NCBI RefSeq assembly: GCF_050875635.1
Contig: NZ_JBPAOH010000019.1
Coordinates: forward strand, 14,732-78,731
Length of the DNA stretch: 64,000 nucleotides
Direction of reading: 5' to 3'
From: Hassallia sp050875635
Lineage (GTDB): Bacteria; Cyanobacteriota; Cyanobacteriia; Cyanobacteriales; Nostocaceae
Under the pieces are notes generated by a model, which worked only from the letters and a program-made list of their open reading frames with translations, was not told where the DNA came from and did not search any database. Numbering within the stretch: position 1 is the first letter of the stretch; the number at the start of each line of letters is the position of its first letter. The position numbers were made by a program, and so were the translations under genes. Positions 27,787 to 36,223 of the stretch are shown piece after piece.

Positions 27787-28878
27787 ATGAAACTTTCCCC
27801 CAATAACTCAGCACAAAATCCCCTATTTCAAAAAGTCCCTCGCCGAGGTAAACTGCGAGATACTCATATTACTCTCGCGCATGGTAGCGGTGGTAAAGCT
27901 ATGCGCGATTTAATTGATGATATCTTTATTAGTAATTTTGATAATCCAATTCTCTCGCAATTAGAAGACCAAGCAAGTTTTAATTTAGCAAGTTTCACGC
28001 AACACGGAGATAGACTCGCTTTCACCACCGATTCTTATGTTGTAGATCCTTTATTTTTTCCTGGCGGTGATATAGGAGAATTAGCAATTTATGGTACTGT
28101 TAATGATTTAGCGGTGAGTGGTGCTAAACCTTTATATCTCACCTGTAGTGTTATTTTAGAAGAAGGATTACCTGTAGAAACATTGCGGTGTGTCGCTACA
28201 AGCATGAAAATAGCCGCACAGAAAACTGGCATACAAATTGTGACAGGTGACACGAAAGTGGTGCAGCGCGGTGCTGTAGATAAGTTGTTTATTAATACTG
28301 CTGGTATTGGCGTTATCCCAGCACAAGTTGCGATTTCGGCACACAATATTCAACCGGGAGATGCGATAATTATTAATGGTGAATTGGGCAATCATGGCGC
28401 TGCTATTTTAATTGCCCGTGGAGAATTGGCATTAGATACTGATATTGAAAGTGACTGTCAGCCATTGCATAATTTAGTTGAAACTATCCTTAATGTTTGT
28501 CCCGGAGTTCATGCAATGCGGGATGCAACACGCGGCGGTTTAGCTACAGTATTAAATGAATTTGCTGTTAGTTCAAATGTAGGAATTCGCCTGGATGAAA
28601 AGTCTATCCCAGTGCGTGAAGAAGTAAAAGGTGTGTGCGAAATTTTAGGTTTAGATCCGTTGTATTTGGCGAATGAAGGTAAGTTAGTTGTAGTGGTGAG
28701 AGGTGATAATGCTGACACTGTTTTATCAGCTATGAAGTCTCACCCAGCCGGAAAAGATGCTTGTATCATCGGTGAAGTTATTTCCTCGCCTTTGGGAATT
28801 GTATTATTAAACACTATTTTCGGTGCTGAACGCATTGTTGATATGCTTGTGGGCGATCAGCTACCACGAATTTGTTAA
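27787..28878 (+). CDS. hypE: HypE, cyanide-ligand forming dehydratase
   Basis: A 363-residue PurM-like ATPase. LAHGSGGKAMRDLI near residues 32-45 is the ATP-site signature, TTDSYVVDPLFFPGGDIG and GDTKVVQRG follow, and the protein ends GDQLPRIC, the C-terminal Cys carrying the thiocarboxamide that is dehydrated to thiocyanate. It works with HypF. A ~20-residue N-terminal extension (KLSPNNSAQNPLFQKVPRRG) precedes the usual start and may be natural. Confidence 0.96.
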   Translation: MKLSPNNSAQNPLFQKVPRRGKLRDTHITLAHGSGGKAMRDLIDDIFISNFDNPILSQLEDQASFNLASFTQHGDRLAFTTDSYVVDPLFFPGGDIGELAIYGTVNDLAVSGAKPLYLTCSVILEEGLPVETLRCVATSMKIAAQKTGIQIVTGDTKVVQRGAVDKLFINTAGIGVIPAQVAISAHNIQPGDAIIINGELGNHGAAILIARGELALDTDIESDCQPLHNLVETILNVCPGVHAMRDATRGGLATVLNEFAVSSNVGIRLDEKSIPVREEVKGVCEILGLDPLYLANEGKLVVVVRGDNADTVLSAMKSHPAGKDACIIGEVISSPLGIVLLNTIFGAERIVDMLVGDQLPRIC

Positions 28879-29134
28879 GTTATGATGATGATTTCATATA
28901 ATTTATTAAGTTTTTATATAGATATTTGTAGTCAATCGGACTTTTTCATCAAAAGGCTATTGATAGGATTTGTGAAAGATAAGCAATCAAAAGTTAGTTT
29001 TTCGGTGAATTAAGTAATTTTTTTATTAATTATACAAGTTTAATGTATAATCCCGTACCTAATTTTTTTGGTGCGTTACACTGCGTTAACGCACCCTACA
29101 TCTGATTTTAAAAAAGAGCGATCGCTTGAGTTTT
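28879..29134. other. AT-rich spacer between hypE and hypA
   Basis: 256 bp without a gene. It contains a GGTGCGTTACACTGCGTTAACGCACC hairpin repeat at about 29070-29095 and a HIP1 octamer at 29119-29126. A separate promoter for hypAB is possible, but no clear box is seen. Confidence 0.4.
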
Positions 29135-29476
29135 ATGCACGAAATAGGAATTACTCAAAATGTCGTAGCAATTGTAGCTGAATACGCCAATGGTGCAAAA
29201 GTGCGACGAGTATTATTAGAAATTGGCAAGCTTTCAGCTATTATGCCTGATGCCGTATCTTTTTGTTTTGATGTTTGTTCTCAAAATACAGTTTTAGAAG
29301 GGGCAATATTAGAAATATTGCAAATTCCCGGTTTGGCAATATGTCGTCAATGTGGTGCAGAAATTCCTTTAGAAAAGCCCTTTGGTGTCTGTAATTGTGG
29401 AAGTAAGCAACTAGATTTAATAGCTGGCGAAGAATTAAAAATTAAGGAAATAGAGGTAGATGAAGTATGTGTGTAA
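29135..29476 (+). CDS. hypA: HypA, hydrogenase nickel insertion protein
   Basis: A 113-residue nickel chaperone. The start must be the ATG at 29135, because the N-terminal MHE supplies the amine and His2 that bind nickel; the in-frame TTG at 29126 would bury it. The zinc site is CRQCGAEI ... CNCGSKQ (about 74-95). With HypB it loads Ni into HupL. The gene overlaps hypB by 10 bases. Confidence 0.95.
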   Translation: MHEIGITQNVVAIVAEYANGAKVRRVLLEIGKLSAIMPDAVSFCFDVCSQNTVLEGAILEILQIPGLAICRQCGAEIPLEKPFGVCNCGSKQLDLIAGEELKIKEIEVDEVCV

Positions 29477-30387
29477 CTTGCGGCTGTTCTGATGATGCTG
29501 AAGCTAAAGTTTCTAATTTGCAAACGGGTACAGTAATGACAATTCAGCCTGAAAGTGAAACTCACCACCATCATACTCATGTGTTACCTGATGGTAAGGT
29601 AATTACTCATTCTCACAGTCACGAACCTGTTACTGAAACCCATCACTATCATACTCATGTGTTACCTGATGGCGTTACGCATTCTCACAGTCACGATATT
29701 AATGAAGTATCTCAAATTCATGCCAAAATACATGGCAGAACTATATCATTAGAACATGAAATTTTAGGAAAAAATAATTTGATAGCTGCCCAAAATCGCG
29801 GCTGGTTTAAAGGCAGAAATATTCTGGCATTAAATTTAGTCAGTTCTCCGGGTTCGGGAAAAACAACTCTCTTAACTCGCACAATCAATGATTTAAAACA
29901 GCAGTTATCTCTTAGTGTAATTGAAGGCGATCAAGAAACTACTAATGATGCGGAAAAAATCAAAGATACAGGCTGCAAAGTTGTCCAAGTAAATACGGGT
30001 AGCGGCTGTCATTTGGATGCAGCAATGGTAGAACAAGGTTTGCAACAACTCAATCCACCTTTGGACTCGGTAGTGATGATTGAAAATGTTGGCAATCTTG
30101 TTTGTCCGGCTTTATTTGATTTGGGAGAACAGGCAAAAGTTGTAATATTATCGGTGACAGAAGGAGAAGATAAACCGATAAAATATCCCTATATGTTCCG
30201 CGCTAGTGAGATAATGATTTTAACAAAAATTGATTTGCTGCCTTATGTGAAGTTTGATGTGCAACGCTGCATAGAATACGCCAAGCAAGTCAATCCGCAA
30301 ATTCAGATTTTTCAAGTTTCGGCGCAGACTGGAATTGGTTTAGATAATTGGTATGAGTGGCTATCCAAAAAAGCTATTAGCCATTAG
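29467..30387 (+). CDS. hypB: HypB, nickel-inserting GTPase
   Basis: A 306-residue GTPase. It starts MCVTCGCSDD (Cys-type high-affinity metal site), then has a His-rich stretch (about 36-78) made of two tandem copies of a unit H-H-x-H-T-H-V-L-P-D-G...THSHSHD, and a GTPase domain with P-loop SSPGSGKTTLL (about 120-130), EGDQETTNDAEK and the TKIDL base-recognition motif. The His-rich part probably stores or delivers nickel. Last gene of the hyp operon. Confidence 0.96.
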   Translation: MCVTCGCSDDAEAKVSNLQTGTVMTIQPESETHHHHTHVLPDGKVITHSHSHEPVTETHHYHTHVLPDGVTHSHSHDINEVSQIHAKIHGRTISLEHEILGKNNLIAAQNRGWFKGRNILALNLVSSPGSGKTTLLTRTINDLKQQLSLSVIEGDQETTNDAEKIKDTGCKVVQVNTGSGCHLDAAMVEQGLQQLNPPLDSVVMIENVGNLVCPALFDLGEQAKVVILSVTEGEDKPIKYPYMFRASEIMILTKIDLLPYVKFDVQRCIEYAKQVNPQIQIFQVSAQTGIGLDNWYEWLSKKAISH

Positions 30388-30422
30388 CTATTAGTTTACA
30401 ACCAACAGCTAACAGCGTTGTC

Positions 30423-30794
30423 TCAAAGCCAATCTCGATAAGCTGAGATTTCGTTGACGCTAATTTCAAACGCACCCCCTTTACCAAATGGGGGATAAAC
30501 GCGGATGTTAGCGTTACTAGAAAATCGCTCAAGTCGATTGCCAAATTGAGGGATGTTACTGACTATATGCCAGTAAGATACTATGTCAGGACTGTCAATT
30601 ACCAAGGTCAAACTATCGGCATTTGTGGTGATGTACCAGTGACAATTAGATAGTAATGTTCGGGTAATGCGATCGCACGCTTGATAAAAGCATCTGCCAG
30701 TAGATTGTTCTAACTCTTGATGCAGCATTTTATCAAGTTTTGTCACCTCTGTTGGTGGTAAATCATCCGCAGGCAGTGAAGATGGTTTACACAT
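30423..30794 (-). CDS. Unknown protein, paralogue of the protein at 13742-14110
   Basis: A 123-residue soluble protein sharing FYQACDR, LLSNCHWYITTNAD, LTLVIDSPD and the C-terminal ISVNEISAYRDWL with the 122-residue protein at 13742-14110. No known family is recognised. It overlaps the end of the luciferase-like enzyme gene by 8 bases, so it is translationally coupled to that flavoenzyme. Two Cys (CDR; SNCHWY) are conserved between the paralogues. It might be a small partner or accessory domain of the flavin enzymes (inference). Confidence 0.75.
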   Translation of the reverse strand: MCKPSSLPADDLPPTEVTKLDKMLHQELEQSTGRCFYQACDRITRTLLSNCHWYITTNADSLTLVIDSPDIVSYWHIVSNIPQFGNRLERFSSNANIRVYPPFGKGGAFEISVNEISAYRDWL

Positions 30795-31791
30795 AATTTT
30801 GCACCTCCTGGTTGTAGCGAGTCAAACTCTCTAGGTTTTTTTGCAAGTCAAAAGACGAGGGTTTGAGTGTCAGCGTGCCTATATTTAATTCATCCTGAAA
30901 TTTTTTGATTTTGTCGCGACAAGTAGCCACATCACCAATAATTGAATTCTCAATCAAATAGTCTTCATCAAAACAAATGTTGTCGCGGTCAAATGATTTG
31001 ACTTTTTGATTGAGGCTGCCTTGCATAAGTTGGGCAGAATTGGCTTTCATTTTCAGGCTGTATTTGCGGATAAAAGGCATCGCTTCATTCACCGCTTCAT
31101 CGTATGTCTTGGCAGCAAAAAAGAAGCGTGCCAGCATGAGATTTTCAGCACCGCTGGAATTTAAGGCACGATATTTGGCAACAGTATTCTTCAATCTATT
31201 CAGTGAAAACGGCGGTCCCCCCATCAAACCGAAAAAATGTTTTGCAGCAAAGGCTACCCCGTCATCATCGCCAGTTGCTACAAACACGGGAATTTTCGGT
31301 TGCAATGGTTTCGGGTAAATTGTCAACTTTGCACATTGATAATATTGCCCGTTAAAGGTGACATCCCTTTCATATAACAACTGTTGAATCATCGCCATTG
31401 CTTCTAACATTTTCGGGCGAGATTCACTTGTTGCTGTGGCAAAATGCTTGTTTTGTTGCGGAAACGGTCCACCTTTGGCAATTCCAAATATCAACCGACC
31501 GCTACATAAATTATCCAATGTAGCAATATCTTCCGCTACTCGAATCGGGTTATGAAACGCCAGCAACACCGCTCCAGTTCCTAATCGAATTGTGGAAGTA
31601 ACGCCTGCTAAATGCGCCAGCAAGACTAACATTGATGAACTGATATTCAATTCATTGAAATGATGTTCGCTCACCCAGGCTTCGTTAAAGCCGAGGTATT
31701 CGGCGTGTTTCACCAGCGCGACTTGTTCAAAAATAGCGCGATGGGCATCCTGATAGGGATTTTCATAATTACAAAACAGTCCAATTTTCAT
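30787..31791 (-). CDS. Luciferase-like (LLM) flavin-dependent oxidoreductase
   Basis: A 334-residue protein from the ATG at 31791 (MKIGLFCNYENP); the frame continues 16 residues upstream but would run into the preceding gene's stop region. The bacterial luciferase fold is shown by NEAWVSEHHFNEL, IRLGTGAVLLAFHNPIRVAEDIATLDNL, GRLIFGIAKGGPFPQQNKHF and IPVFVATGDD. Such TIM-barrel enzymes use FMN or F420. The substrate is unknown. It forms a minus-strand set with the small genes on both sides. Confidence 0.88.
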   Translation of the reverse strand: MKIGLFCNYENPYQDAHRAIFEQVALVKHAEYLGFNEAWVSEHHFNELNISSSMLVLLAHLAGVTSTIRLGTGAVLLAFHNPIRVAEDIATLDNLCSGRLIFGIAKGGPFPQQNKHFATATSESRPKMLEAMAMIQQLLYERDVTFNGQYYQCAKLTIYPKPLQPKIPVFVATGDDDGVAFAAKHFFGLMGGPPFSLNRLKNTVAKYRALNSSGAENLMLARFFFAAKTYDEAVNEAMPFIRKYSLKMKANSAQLMQGSLNQKVKSFDRDNICFDEDYLIENSIIGDVATCRDKIKKFQDELNIGTLTLKPSSFDLQKNLESLTRYNQEVQNYV

Positions 31792-31808
31792 GGCGATCGC
31801 TATTATTT

Positions 31809-32144
31809 CTAAGTTGCGACCCAATGCAAATCTAACCACAAGCGTGGATGTGCCTGCTTTAGTTTTGACATCGGATCGCGTAGCAGTCGTGAGGCATTCA
31901 AAAACACCACCTGAACTAACCCCATGTTGTCTGCTACTTCTCTAAGTACATCTTTTTTAGCTTGCACATAAGTCAATATTTCCGCAGAGCAATAAATCCC
32001 TATGTATTGCAAGCGTTTAGGAGGTCGTCCCCAATAACAGGTGATGACTTTCACATAACAGCCGTCTAACAATTCCCCTAATTGTGGGTAATAATTTTCT
32101 ACGACTCTGATGAATTCTTTGGCTAGGATATCTTCAGTAATCAT
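31809..32144 (-). CDS. Unknown ~111-residue protein upstream of the LLM gene
   Basis: A soluble protein; I prefer the ATG at 32144 (MITEDILAKEF), but in-frame ATGs at 32171 and 32225 exist and none has a good ribosome binding site. Starting at 32225 would place a perfect palindrome (32194-32219) inside the gene, so the shorter forms are more likely. Features are CYVKVITCYWGRPPKRLQYIGIYC, VLREVADNMGLVQVVF and a C-terminal WLDLHWVAT. No family is recognised. The stop is 17 bp before the LLM start, suggesting an operon. Confidence 0.6.
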   Translation of the reverse strand: MITEDILAKEFIRVVENYYPQLGELLDGCYVKVITCYWGRPPKRLQYIGIYCSAEILTYVQAKKDVLREVADNMGLVQVVFLNASRLLRDPMSKLKQAHPRLWLDLHWVAT

Positions 32145-32193
32145 TACAAAACATATTTTCGTAGCGCTCATCACATAACTTAATATAACATAC

Positions 32194-32219
32194 TTCTTGT
32201 CAACCAGAGTTGACAAGAA
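32194..32219. promoter_or_regulatory. Perfect palindrome, possible operator
   Basis: TTCTTGTCAAC-CAGA-GTTGACAAGAA, 11 bp arms with no mismatch and a 4 bp centre, just upstream of the three-gene minus-strand set (31809, 30787, 30423). On the minus strand it includes TTGACA. It could be an operator for a dimeric repressor or overlap the promoter. No other copy was noticed. Confidence 0.55.
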
Positions 32220-32473
32220 AGGCATTTTTTATTAATGTTTTATAATTACAATAAAACAATAGGAGGTATGCTTTTAGCAATACCTCCTATCAATTTGATA
32301 TAGCACCCAAGCTTTTTTTAAACTTGCCTGTAACTGGAAAATTCATCAAATGTAGCGCCAATCCAGCCAAGGCAGTTAAATAATTTAAATTGATTGTTTT
32401 CGCAAAACATCAGAATTGCCAGATGGAAAATTTATGATTCAAAATTTTCACTCATAACAATCATTAATTGTGA

Positions 32474-32785
32474 TTACCGAGCATTACGCTCTGACACCAA
32501 AACCTCTGCTACCAATTCTGGCAAATCCATGAGGTCAACATATCCATCTGAACCACGCATAGGAGAGATAAATGTATAGTTTGGGTCACACTCTCCATTG
32601 TCGTAAACTTGAATAAACCACCTATCAGGAAATCCGGCGATGCCAAGTTCTACAATGTACCAAGACTCGCCAATCAAACGAGAGTTAAAGATTGTAAACC
32701 ACTCTCTATTTGGTTCGGAAATGTTCCAATCTGCCATCAGGAACTCTAACGCGATTTGTCCGGCATCTATTGAAGTCAATAGCAT
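32474..32785 (-). CDS. Hypothetical protein, possibly immunity-protein 35 like
   Basis: A 103-residue acidic soluble protein: ISEPNREWFTIFNSRLIGESWYIVELGI, DRWFIQVYDNGECDPNYTFISPM and VDLMDLPELVAEVL. The pattern of a hydrophobic two-strand unit, a D-x-G turn and S-P-M resembles the YrhB/Imm35 family of small proteins, some of which are immunity proteins, but this is weak. It follows the next gene by 2 bp on the same strand. No toxin is recognised nearby. Confidence 0.5.
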   Translation of the reverse strand: MLLTSIDAGQIALEFLMADWNISEPNREWFTIFNSRLIGESWYIVELGIAGFPDRWFIQVYDNGECDPNYTFISPMRGSDGYVDLMDLPELVAEVLVSERNAR

Positions 32786-32787
32786 TT

Positions 32788-33051
32788 CTACTCCTTATTT
32801 GAAACTTCAGGATACAATCCTAATTCCTTCGCTAGCTCACGCGCAACAAAAAATAAAAACTCGGCACCATCTTGATTTCCTTCGTGAGCAAACATAGTTC
32901 CTACTTGCATCATTGTCTGCACCAAGCCAGCATCAATTAATTCTGGCTCTTGCTGTAAAACTTCTGGTTCCTGACCGTTAGGACACTTAAGTAGCTTATC
33001 AATTAAATCAAAATACAGGTTTTGGCGTTGTTCTTGAGTTTGTTCTGTCAT
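32788..33051 (-). CDS. Small helical protein of the CHAT/TPR-associated cyanobacterial type
   Basis: An 87-residue acidic protein: QRQNLYFDLIDKLLKCPNGQEPEVL (residues 8-32), DAGLVQTMMQVGTMFAHEGNQDGAEFL and VARELAKELGL. The pattern LLxCPxGxEPxxLxxxxxLxDxGLVxxM is well known from N-terminal modules of cyanobacterial CHAT-protease/TPR proteins; here it stands alone. It may be a free adaptor module (inference). It is 2 bp upstream of the 32474-32785 gene. Confidence 0.65.
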   Translation of the reverse strand: MTEQTQEQRQNLYFDLIDKLLKCPNGQEPEVLQQEPELIDAGLVQTMMQVGTMFAHEGNQDGAEFLFFVARELAKELGLYPEVSNKE

Positions 33052-33078
33052 GATTACTTTTGTTGATGCGCGAATTGT

Positions 33079-33492
33079 TTATTGCTCGATGCTTTGCTGC
33101 CAAAGTCTTTCTAACATTTCTATCTGTTCTTGCAAAACCGCAGCTCGATATACAAGATACCTATCGTAGAAAAGAATTACCAAGCCAACACAAATAGGGA
33201 AAAATAAGAAAAACCATTCCAACATAGTGGCAATTTTATATTGCTCAACAGTAGTTAGTATTTCTTGGGCAGGATTGGATTTTGTATCTTCTTGCTTAGT
33301 AGTTAATAACCTTTGTTGCAGTGCTTCGTCAGCAGTATCTGTACCAATTTGATTAACTGCATAAGTTGAATTCTTTATTTCTAATAATTCGATATGTCGT
33401 CCCCAAATTATGCCAAATACCACTACCCCTGGAGAAAGCACTGCTAAAGTTACTAAGCAAACTGTGATAATATTTACAATTCTGGATCTCAT
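33079..33492 (-). CDS. Two-helix membrane protein, unknown
   Basis: A 137-residue protein from the ATG at 33492 (MRSRIVNIITVCLVTLAVL); the frame further upstream is encoded by AGGATGAAGGATGAAGG repeats and rejected. Hydrophobic segments lie at about 8-30 and 89-109 (LEWFFLFFPICVGLVILFYD), with a ~60-residue loop that would face one side and a C-terminal amphipathic helix (LQEQIEMLERLWQQSIEQ). It is 27 bp upstream of the CHAT-associated-type gene and may form a set with it. Confidence 0.65.
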   Translation of the reverse strand: MRSRIVNIITVCLVTLAVLSPGVVVFGIIWGRHIELLEIKNSTYAVNQIGTDTADEALQQRLLTTKQEDTKSNPAQEILTTVEQYKIATMLEWFFLFFPICVGLVILFYDRYLVYRAAVLQEQIEMLERLWQQSIEQ

Positions 33493-34668
33493 CTTGACTA
33501 AAGAAGTATGAAGTGTAAAGGATGAAGGATGAAGGATGAAGTTGGGACAAGTTTTATAAATATGAAGGATAAAGGATAAAATATCATTCATGTTTTATCC
33601 TTCATACTTTAGACTTTAGTATGGGTGGGGTAATTTTATACTTCATACTTCATACTTCAGCCTTCAGGTTGACTCTTCGTTGCAAGGCAGTATCTACCCA
33701 GTGAGCAAATATTTTTTACGATTTATACAAGCACTAAGCTTTGGCAAATAAAAGTCTGGCTGAAGCGTGCAAAATATAAATATCCGAAGTAAGAAAGCAC
33801 TACTGACAGGAGTGACGCATATCTTTCCCTTATCTACAACAGGGGGTTAAGAAGTCCCCCCTCGTTCTTTAGGTTTGCACCATCAGAATGTCGGGGGGTA
33901 GAGGGGAATCTCTGCGTAAATCCTATAAGTTTTATATCAGTCGTCTCTGCACACAACTATTTATCTGTGTGGATTAAGATTATTAAATTAATTAGATTTG
34001 TACTCAAAGCCTGCAATTCTTATCTGATAAGACTTATAAAAATTTTTTGGGGTATGGGTACTAGTATTTTTGGGTTGGGGTACTAGTATTTACGCTCTGG
34101 GGGTTCTAGCATTTTTGTACTCAACATCAAACCCATCCAGGCTTTGATTAAAGACTGTTTTTGAGCTAATTTCACACAAGAGAAAGTTTGTACTCAAAGC
34201 AAATCATATTACTTGGTAAATATACACGCAATTAACTTAAAATGAATCAAGAAAACATTAATATTACATGAAATATTTGCGTCTATTATCTAGAGAATTT
34301 TAAAAATCATCTAAACACTACAGAAATAACCTCCATTGATTTATAAAATACTTTGTTAATAAGCCAGAGTTGTTAAAGCGACGAACAATTACCACTGGCA
34401 TCGCACAACTCAACAGCCCGATTCTCACTCAACCCTTGCCCACTTTAAGTGAGTCTGCTCAAAGATTTGAAATTTTATGGGTGAGTTAAAGTATATAATT
34501 TATATATGTTTATACATACACTTGCGTTCTTAGGTGCAACTTACATTAACAACTCATTCAAAGAAAAAAGTTAGTAAATTCAAATCGTGACACACATATA
34601 GACCACTAACTGTAAGAAAATAAAATGTGTGACACTTTACTTAAGTTTAGAATTTTAGGAGTTAATTC
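33493..34668. other. Long non-coding, repeat-bearing region upstream of cysK
   Basis: About 1.18 kb with no credible gene. It holds AGGATGAAGGATGAAGGATGAAG repeats (33515-33600) and an inverted CTTCATACTTCATACTTCA cluster (33600-33662); three direct copies of TTTGTACTCAA at 33997, 34114 and 34187 (the first and third extended to TTTGTACTCAAAGC); and, between them at 34050-34115, three degenerate GGGTACTAGTATTT-type units. The last 200 bp are AT-rich and must contain the cysK promoter. Confidence 0.6.
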
Positions 34669-35628
34669 GTGCGGATAGCTAAAGACGTAACAGAACTTAT
34701 TGGACGGACTCCTTTAGTTGCTCTGAATAAGATCCCCCAAGCTGAAGGATGTGTAGCCCGAATTGTCGCGAAGCTGGAAGGAATGAACCCAGCCTCTTCA
34801 GTCAAAGACCGCATCGGCATCAGCATGGTGCAGCAGGCAGAAACAACAGGCTGGATTACGCCAGGAAAAACCATTTTAGTTGAGCCGACCTCTGGTAATA
34901 CGGGGATTGCACTCGCAATGGTGGCAGCAGCGCGTGGCTACAGTTTGATTTTAACCATGCCAGAAACGATGAGTTTAGAAAGACGCGCCATGCTACGCGC
35001 TTATGGTGCTTCTTTGGAGTTAACTCCAGGGGCAGAGGGAATGCGAGGCGCAATTCGCAAAGCGGAGGAAATTGTCGCTAAAACTCCTAATGCTTTTATG
35101 CTGCAACAGTTTCGCAACCCAGCAAATCCAAAAATTCACCAAGAAACTACCGCCGAAGAAATTTGGGAAGATACAGACGGGGAAGTGGATATTCTCATTG
35201 CTGGGGTAGGTACCGGCGGGACGATTACTGGAGTTGCCGAAGTAATTAAAAAGCGCAAGCCAAGTTTTCAGGCGATCGCTGTTGAACCCAGCAATAGCCC
35301 CGTCCTCTCTGGTGGTGAACCAGGACCGCATAAAATTCAAGGCATTGGTGCCGGATTTGTCCCCACTATTCTCCGTACCGAACTGATTGACGAAATAATT
35401 AAAGTCAGCGACGATCAAGCGATGGCTTATGGGCGACGTCTGGCGAAAGAAGAAGGATTGTTATCTGGTATCTCCTCCGGTGCTGCTTTGTATGCAGCAA
35501 TTCAGGTTGCTAAACGTCCAGAAAACGCCGATCGCTTAATCGTCATGATTCAGCCTTCCTTTGGCGAACGCTACCTCAGCACCCCCATGTTCCAAAACTT
35601 GGAAGCCGAACCTGCGGCTGTCCGTTAG
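34669..35628 (+). CDS. cysK: Cysteine synthase A (O-acetylserine sulfhydrylase)
   Basis: A 319-residue PLP enzyme starting at GTG with AGGAG 7 bases upstream. The PLP lysine is in NPASSVKDRIG (about residue 45), the substrate loop is EPTSGNTGIALA and the phosphate-binding loop is GVGTGGTITGV (about 178-188). It makes cysteine from O-acetylserine and sulfide. Cyanobacteria often have several copies; this one lies beside a nitrogenase-associated protein and a cysteine-dioxygenase-like cupin, perhaps serving Fe-S demand. Confidence 0.95.
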   Translation: MRIAKDVTELIGRTPLVALNKIPQAEGCVARIVAKLEGMNPASSVKDRIGISMVQQAETTGWITPGKTILVEPTSGNTGIALAMVAAARGYSLILTMPETMSLERRAMLRAYGASLELTPGAEGMRGAIRKAEEIVAKTPNAFMLQQFRNPANPKIHQETTAEEIWEDTDGEVDILIAGVGTGGTITGVAEVIKKRKPSFQAIAVEPSNSPVLSGGEPGPHKIQGIGAGFVPTILRTELIDEIIKVSDDQAMAYGRRLAKEEGLLSGISSGAALYAAIQVAKRPENADRLIVMIQPSFGERYLSTPMFQNLEAEPAAVR

Positions 35629-35631
35629 GGG

Positions 35632-35757
35632 GATTTGGGAGACAGGGGGGATGGGGGGACAAGGAGGACAAGGAAGACAAGGGGGAGTAATAACTCCTAA
35701 TTCTTAACTCCTAACTCTTAACTCCCCACTCCCCCACTCCCCCACTCCCCCACTCTT
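35632..35757. repeat. GGGGACAAGG / CTCCCCCACTCC repeats after cysK
   Basis: GACAGGGGGGATGGGGGGACAAGG-type units face ACTCCCCACTCCCCCACTCC units; the two sides are complementary. The same family makes up the unusual C-terminus of NifE and lies at 9220-9260 and 50810-50870. Confidence 0.75.
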
Positions 35758-35758
35758 C

Positions 35759-36223
35759 CTAATGGTTACACTTACCTTGCTTGTGGTGTTGATTATCGTG
35801 ACCGTGGGCACAGCCTTGTAGGTCTTGGTTCATGAGTTTTTCGCTCATTTCCTGGAGGGACTCATCCGCAGCGGTTAAACCAATCCAAGCATTGATTTTT
35901 TCCACATCGAAACCGGCTTCGCGGCGATCGCCTACTTGAATTAAAGGACGGCGAATTAACAGCGGATCGCGCAGCATCAATATTAAAGCAGTTTGTGCGT
36001 CTAATTTTTCTGGATCTACCTCACCGGATTTTACCGCTGGGGCAGCGCGGTTTATCCACTCAACCACAGGGCGATCGCCAAAAAATGAGCGCAAACGCTC
36101 AACCGTCCAAGGTTCAGTTAACAGATTATACGGCACAACTTCATGACCTGCGGCTGTCAGCAGAGTTTTCTGTTTCGTATTGTTTTTGCAGCCTGGTTTT
36201 TCATAGAAAATTACTCTTGCCAT
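35759..36223 (-). CDS. ArsC/Spx-like nitrogenase-associated protein
   Basis: A 154-residue thioredoxin-fold protein: RVIFYEKPGCKNNTKQKTLL with Cys12 at the ArsC position, LLTEPWTVERLRSFFG and DPLLIRRPLIQVGDRREAGFD. This matches the nitrogenase-associated branch of the arsenate reductase family. The C-terminus is His/Cys-rich (GCAHGHDNQHHKQGKCNH), a probable metal-binding tail. The role in nitrogen fixation is not known. Convergent with cysK across a repeat cluster. Confidence 0.88.
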   Translation of the reverse strand: MARVIFYEKPGCKNNTKQKTLLTAAGHEVVPYNLLTEPWTVERLRSFFGDRPVVEWINRAAPAVKSGEVDPEKLDAQTALILMLRDPLLIRRPLIQVGDRREAGFDVEKINAWIGLTAADESLQEMSEKLMNQDLQGCAHGHDNQHHKQGKCNH

